Assembly: GCA_947175495.1 (NCBI GenBank)
Contig: CAMWNB010000021.1
Location: 1-40,164 of the forward strand
Origin: an uncultured Porphyromonadaceae bacterium
GTDB lineage: Bacteria; Bacteroidota; Bacteroidia; Bacteroidales; Muribaculaceae
DNA: 40,164 nucleotides
Direction: 5' to 3'
Of this stretch, positions 36,574 through 40,164 are shown piece after piece. Made by a program: the position numbers and the translations under genes. The stretch's first letter is position 1, and each line of letters opens with the position of its first letter. The notes under the pieces were generated by a model. That model saw nothing but the letters and a program-made list of their open reading frames with translations, did no database searches and was not told the DNA's origin.

Positions 36574-37599
36574 ATGGCAACAACCGACAACACCAGTAAC
36601 AACGCCCTGCAGCAGGAAAAACAAGCCAACCGCTCGCTGATTCTGACAGTGGCCGTCATAGTCGCCGTAGTGGCCGTAGTGGCCATCATTGGCTTCTGCT
36701 TCATGAATAAACCTTCCGAGATTATCGAGGGCCAGGTGGAAGGCACCACTGTGCGTATCTCCGGCAAACTGCCCGGCCGCATCGTCGAATTCTACGCCCA
36801 CGAGGGCGACACCGTGCAGGCCGGCGACACGCTGGTGCGCATCCATTCGGCCGTGGCCGAGGCACAGCTCGCACAGGCCCTGGCCATGGAAGACGTGGCG
36901 CGCCAGCAGAACCGCAAAGTCGACGCAGGCACGCGCAAGCAGATCGTGCAGAGCGCCTACGACCTCTGGCAGCAGGCCAAGGCCGCAGCGTCCATCACAA
37001 AGAAGACCTACGACCGCATGGAGCGTCTCTACAGCGAAGGAGTGCTCAGCGAGCAGAAACGCGACGAAGCCAAAGCCGCCTACGATGCCGCCGTGGCCGC
37101 CGAGAACGCAGCCAAGAGCCAGTACAGCCTCGCCGTGGCCGGAGCTCAGAGCGAGGACAAGCAAAGCGCCGCGGCACTCGTGCAGGCAGCAGCCGGAGGC
37201 GTCGACCAGGTGAAAGCCGTGCTCGACGATGCCTTCCTGACATCGCCCTGCGCCGGCACCATCGACCAGGTCTACCCCGAGGCGGGCGAGCTGGTGTCGC
37301 TCGGAGCGCCCATCATGAGCGTGCTCCGCAGCGACGACCGACATATCATCTTCAACGTGCGCGAGGAACTGCTCAACGACCTCCCGATGGGCAAGCACAT
37401 CAAAGTGATGATTCCCGCCCTCGGCAAGAAAGAGATCGAAGCCGAGATTTACTACATCCGCGACATGGGCTCCTATGCCACCTGGCGCGCAACAAAGACC
37501 ACCGGCTCGTGGGACAGCCGCACCTTCGAAATCAAGGCACGCCCCACCGAGGAAGTGCCCGGTCTGCGCCCCGGAATGTCCATCATCTACAACAAATAA
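36574..37599 (+). CDS. HlyD/EmrA-type membrane fusion protein
   Basis: A 341-residue periplasmic adaptor anchored by one N-terminal membrane segment (about residues 20-44, LILTVAVIVAVVAVVAIIGF). It has the split biotinyl-lipoyl domain (VRISGKLPGRIVEFYAHEGDTVQAGDTL and later SPCAGTIDQVYPEAGELVSLG) flanking an Ala-rich coiled-coil hairpin (about 88-200), then a beta-barrel domain. It should bridge the inner-membrane permeases (10 bp downstream) and the TolC-type duct. The closest familiar layout is that of the YbhG/YhiI adaptors of ABC-2 exporters. Confidence 0.9.
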   Translation: MATTDNTSNNALQQEKQANRSLILTVAVIVAVVAVVAIIGFCFMNKPSEIIEGQVEGTTVRISGKLPGRIVEFYAHEGDTVQAGDTLVRIHSAVAEAQLAQALAMEDVARQQNRKVDAGTRKQIVQSAYDLWQQAKAAASITKKTYDRMERLYSEGVLSEQKRDEAKAAYDAAVAAENAAKSQYSLAVAGAQSEDKQSAAALVQAAAGGVDQVKAVLDDAFLTSPCAGTIDQVYPEAGELVSLGAPIMSVLRSDDRHIIFNVREELLNDLPMGKHIKVMIPALGKKEIEAEIYYIRDMGSYATWRATKTTGSWDSRTFEIKARPTEEVPGLRPGMSIIYNK

Positions 37600-37608
37600 T
37601 CCACCCCC

Positions 37609-38769
37609 ATGTCGGCATTCACTGACTCTCTACGTCTGGGCGTTGCCAGGCTCGCCTCGCGAAGGCTCTACATCTTCGCCATGGCCGTGGTGCCGCTGCT
37701 GACCACAGTGTTCTTCGTGAGCCTGATGCACAGCGGGCTGCCGCTGCGCACCCCCGTGGGCATCGTCGACAATGACCTGTCGCCGTCGTCGCGCAAGGTG
37801 ACACGCATGCTCAACGCCGAAGAGCTCCTCGACATACGCTACCACTACGACTCGTTCGAAGAAGCGATGGCGGCAGTCCGCACAGGCGAATCGTTCGGAT
37901 TTTTCCTTATTCCCGAGAATTTCGAGCGCGACGCAGTGGCCGGCAAAAACCCGTCGCTCAGCCTGTTCACCAACATGAGCTTCTTTGTGCCCGGCACACT
38001 GTCGTTCAAGGGCTTCAAGACCGGTGCCGTGCTCACCTCCGGAAGCCTGGCTCAGACCAAGCTCACGGCTGTCGGCATGACCGACCGCGCCACACAAGCC
38101 ATGCTTCAGCCGGTCGTGGTCGACACCAACGCGATAGGCAACCCCTGGACCAACTACAACTACTACCTCACCAACTCTTTCATGCCGGCACTGCTGCAGT
38201 TCATGATTCTGCTGCTGACGGTGTTCACCATCACCGAAGAAATCAAGACGGGCCGCTCCGTGGAGTGGCTGCGCACGGCCGACGGCTCTATTCTGCGCGC
38301 CCTCGCCGGCAAACTGCTGCCGCAGACTCTCGTGTGGCTGCTCACAGGCATGGCCATGCTCGGAATGCTGTTCGGATTCTTCGACTTTCCTCTCAACTGC
38401 AGCATCTGGACCATGGCCGGAGCCATGGCACTGATGGTGGTGGCATCGCAGGCCATGGGTGTGTTCATGGCCTCCATTCTTCCCAACCCGCGCCTTGGCC
38501 TCAGTCTGGCGGCTCTCACCGGCATACTCACATTCTCCGTCGCGGCATTCTCCTTCCCGGTGGCGAGCATGTACGGCAGCCTGGCCATCTTCAGCTACAT
38601 CCTGCCCGTGCGCTACTATTTCCTCATCTATGTAAACCAGGCTCTCAACGGCTTGCCCGTTTATTATTCGCGCTACTTCTTCGCCGCGCTGATAGCGTTT
38701 CCGCTTGTGGCCTCCACGCTGCTGTGGAGGCTCAGAAAAGCCTGTCTGAAGCCGGTGTATGTACCTTAA
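37609..38769 (+). CDS. ABC-2 type exporter permease, first of two
   Basis: A 386-residue inner-membrane protein: one membrane segment near residues 22-42, a soluble extracytoplasmic domain of about 150 residues (TPVGIVDNDLSPSSRKVTRML onward is its conserved start), then a cluster of about five membrane segments (from FMPALLQFMILLLTVF). This is the ABC2_membrane_3 layout of YhhJ/YbhS/YbhR-type permeases. The TITEEIKTGRSVEWLRT loop is the coupling region usual before the permease core. It would normally work with an ATPase, but none is encoded in this operon as visible. Confidence 0.88.
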   Translation: MSAFTDSLRLGVARLASRRLYIFAMAVVPLLTTVFFVSLMHSGLPLRTPVGIVDNDLSPSSRKVTRMLNAEELLDIRYHYDSFEEAMAAVRTGESFGFFLIPENFERDAVAGKNPSLSLFTNMSFFVPGTLSFKGFKTGAVLTSGSLAQTKLTAVGMTDRATQAMLQPVVVDTNAIGNPWTNYNYYLTNSFMPALLQFMILLLTVFTITEEIKTGRSVEWLRTADGSILRALAGKLLPQTLVWLLTGMAMLGMLFGFFDFPLNCSIWTMAGAMALMVVASQAMGVFMASILPNPRLGLSLAALTGILTFSVAAFSFPVASMYGSLAIFSYILPVRYYFLIYVNQALNGLPVYYSRYFFAALIAFPLVASTLLWRLRKACLKPVYVP

Positions 38770-38781
38770 AAAGCGAGCATT

Positions 38782-39984
38782 ATGAACCCCTTCAAATCAA
38801 TAGTCACTGGCTTCGCCGACATGTGCCGCGTGTTCCGGCACGAGATGAGCGTCATTGTGCACGACATGGGCGTGATGCTCTTCTTCATCGCGCTGCCGCT
38901 TGCCTACCCCATCGTGTACACGCTCATCTACAACCCAGAGGTAGTGGACAACCTGCCCTTTGCAGTCGTCGACCACTGCCGCAGCGCCGAATCGCGCAAG
39001 CTCGCCCGCATGATCGACGCCACACCCGAGCTTGAGCTCTACGACTACGCGTCCGACATGCAGGAAGCACGCCGCATGTGGGCCGAAGGCGATGTCATCG
39101 GCATCCTCGAAATTCCCTCGGACTACGCGCAGCGCATCGCCTCCGGCGAGCAGAGCCACGTCACCTATTTCAGCGACATGAGCCTGCTGCTGCGCTATCG
39201 CGCCGCCCTCAGCGCCCTCACCGAAGTGCAGTTGCAGACCGGAGCCGACATCACCCGGGAGCGAATCAACTCCATAGGCCTGCCCGCAAGCACCATCTCG
39301 GCCTCCCCGGTGGGCGTCGACACCAGTTTTCTGGGCGACACGCAACAGGGTTTCGCCTCATTCATCATGCCGGGCATTGTCGTGCTCATCCTGCAGCAGA
39401 GCATGATTCTCGGCATATGCCTGATAGCCGGCACAGCTGCTGAGCGACGCCGCCGCGGCGACCGGCTCACCGACCGCGTCGACACCGAATCCGGCCCAAT
39501 GGCCGCGGTGCTCGGCAAGGCGCTCGCCTACGTGGTGTTCTACATCCCCGCCACCATCTACATCCTCCACTATGTGCCCGTGTGGTTCAATCTGCCCCAC
39601 CAGGGCGAAGCGTTGCAGTGGATGCTCTTCATCGTGCCCTTCCTCACCGCCTCGGCCATGTTCGGCCTTACGCTGAGCCATCTGATGCGCACCCGCGAGG
39701 ATTGTTTCATCTACATAGTGTTCACATCGGTAGTGTTCCTGTTCCTCTCGGGCCTCACATGGCCACGCTTTGCGATGCCCGATTTCTGGTACGCCATCGC
39801 CGACACCGTGCCGGCCACATGGGGCGTGGAAGGCTTCATCCGCATCAACTCCAACGGCGCCTCTCTCGCCGAGCAGAGCGAACCCTATCTATGGCTGTGG
39901 GGGCTCACCCTCGCCTATTTCATCTCCGCCGTCGTCCTTCAGCGCGTCTCCCGCTCCCGCAGCCGCCTCGCCTCCGCCGTTTGA
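38782..39984 (+). CDS. ABC-2 type exporter permease, second of two
   Basis: A 400-residue paralogue of the preceding permease with the same layout: membrane segment at about 34-54 (LFFIALPLAYPIVYTLIY), periplasmic domain containing PFAVVDHCRSAESRKLARMID, then a membrane cluster from about residue 195, with GTAAERRRRGDRLTD as the cytoplasmic coupling loop. The two proteins probably form a heterodimer. The gene starts 12 bp after its partner and ends the operon; no ATPase gene follows before the palindrome at 40022. Confidence 0.88.
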   Translation: MNPFKSIVTGFADMCRVFRHEMSVIVHDMGVMLFFIALPLAYPIVYTLIYNPEVVDNLPFAVVDHCRSAESRKLARMIDATPELELYDYASDMQEARRMWAEGDVIGILEIPSDYAQRIASGEQSHVTYFSDMSLLLRYRAALSALTEVQLQTGADITRERINSIGLPASTISASPVGVDTSFLGDTQQGFASFIMPGIVVLILQQSMILGICLIAGTAAERRRRGDRLTDRVDTESGPMAAVLGKALAYVVFYIPATIYILHYVPVWFNLPHQGEALQWMLFIVPFLTASAMFGLTLSHLMRTREDCFIYIVFTSVVFLFLSGLTWPRFAMPDFWYAIADTVPATWGVEGFIRINSNGASLAEQSEPYLWLWGLTLAYFISAVVLQRVSRSRSRLASAV

Positions 39985-40021
39985 GTTAGAGCCCGTTCCC
40001 CAATATTTGTTAACGCCGGGG

Positions 40022-40116
40022 TCGCATATCTCTGAGTGATTTTTGTCTTGTGACGAAGGAGCGTAGCCTTAGCTACGTGACTGAGGAACAAGGCAAAAAG
40101 CGCCGGAGAGATGCGA
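40022..40116. repeat. Long imperfect palindrome after the export operon
   Basis: Three nested arm pairs share one centre near 40069: TCGCATATCTCT (40022-40033) with AGAGATGCGA (40107-40116); TTTTTGTCTTGT (40040-40051) with ACAAGGCAAAAA (40088-40099); and CGTAGC (40062-40067) with GCTACG (40072-40077) around a four-base loop. Only short unmatched stretches lie between. A smaller inverted pair GATGAT/ATCATC (40115-40140) follows. It may be a bidirectional terminator or one copy of a dispersed REP-like element; no open reading frame or terminal T-run supports another reading. Confidence 0.6.
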
Positions 40117-40164
40117 TGATAAAGTAACTTTTGTATCATCACACAATTAATTGCGCTCTGAATC

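Noticed and set aside
40124-40128. GTAAC near the right edge
   Set aside because: No partner at 21 bp and no -7 box at 31 bp, so it does not form the operator module.
1-40164. tRNA, rRNA, CRISPR arrays, insertion sequences or prophage genes
   Set aside because: I looked for cloverleaf-like genes, regularly spaced repeats and transposase or integrase motifs and saw none in the window.

Overview
The window is a large xylan-utilisation locus (PUL) from a Bacteroidales bacterium, followed by a separate export operon. Evidence for the phylum: SusC/SusD pairs, a one-protein hybrid two-component system (HTCS), and promoters of the Bacteroidetes type (TTTG, about 20 bp, then TAnnTTTGY). The high-GC coding sequence and the gene mix suggest a Muribaculaceae-like gut commensal; the family-level call is inference only.

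Layout. (1) 1-10569, minus strand: one tight operon reading from 10483 leftwards: GH35-like enzyme, SGNH acetylxylan esterase, GPH sugar symporter, GH10 xylanase, cytoplasmic GH43, GH67 alpha-glucuronidase, xylulokinase xylB and the first codons of xylose isomerase xylA, cut by the window edge. (2) 10556-13108, minus: GH115 alpha-glucuronidase with its own promoter. (3) 13351-17331, plus: the HTCS sensor/regulator. (4) 17509-32489, plus: GH43 lipoprotein, then xusA-xusB-xusC-xusD-xusE-xyn10C, the conserved xylan capture core of Bacteroidetes, closed by a strong terminator. (5) 32685-34850: an acidic-motif (LruC/DUF4114-like) lipoprotein with its own promoter and terminator. (6) 35095-39984: outer-membrane factor, HlyD-type adaptor and two ABC-2 permeases with no ATPase gene in view, followed by a long imperfect palindrome at 40022-40116.

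How it works together: surface Xus proteins and Xyn10C bind and cut xylan and import oligosaccharides through two SusC channels; esterase, GH115, GH67, GH43, GH35 and GH10 enzymes strip and shorten them; the GPH symporter moves xylose or xylosides into the cytoplasm; cytoplasmic GH43, XylA and XylB deliver xylulose-5-phosphate. The HTCS would sense an oligosaccharide in the periplasm and switch on the operons.

The most notable signal is regulatory. Three divergent or separate promoters (GH115, the minus-strand GH35 operon, the plus-strand GH43-xus operon) carry the same 68-bp module: ATGTTACA with a second GTTAC exactly 21 bp later, then exactly 31 bp to a TAnnTTTGC -7 box. None has a TTTG at the expected -33 position. 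The three promoters outside this module (HTCS gene, LruC-like gene, exporter) do have a -33 element (two TTTG, one CTTG) at exactly 20 bp. I read the module as the HTCS operator of this locus.
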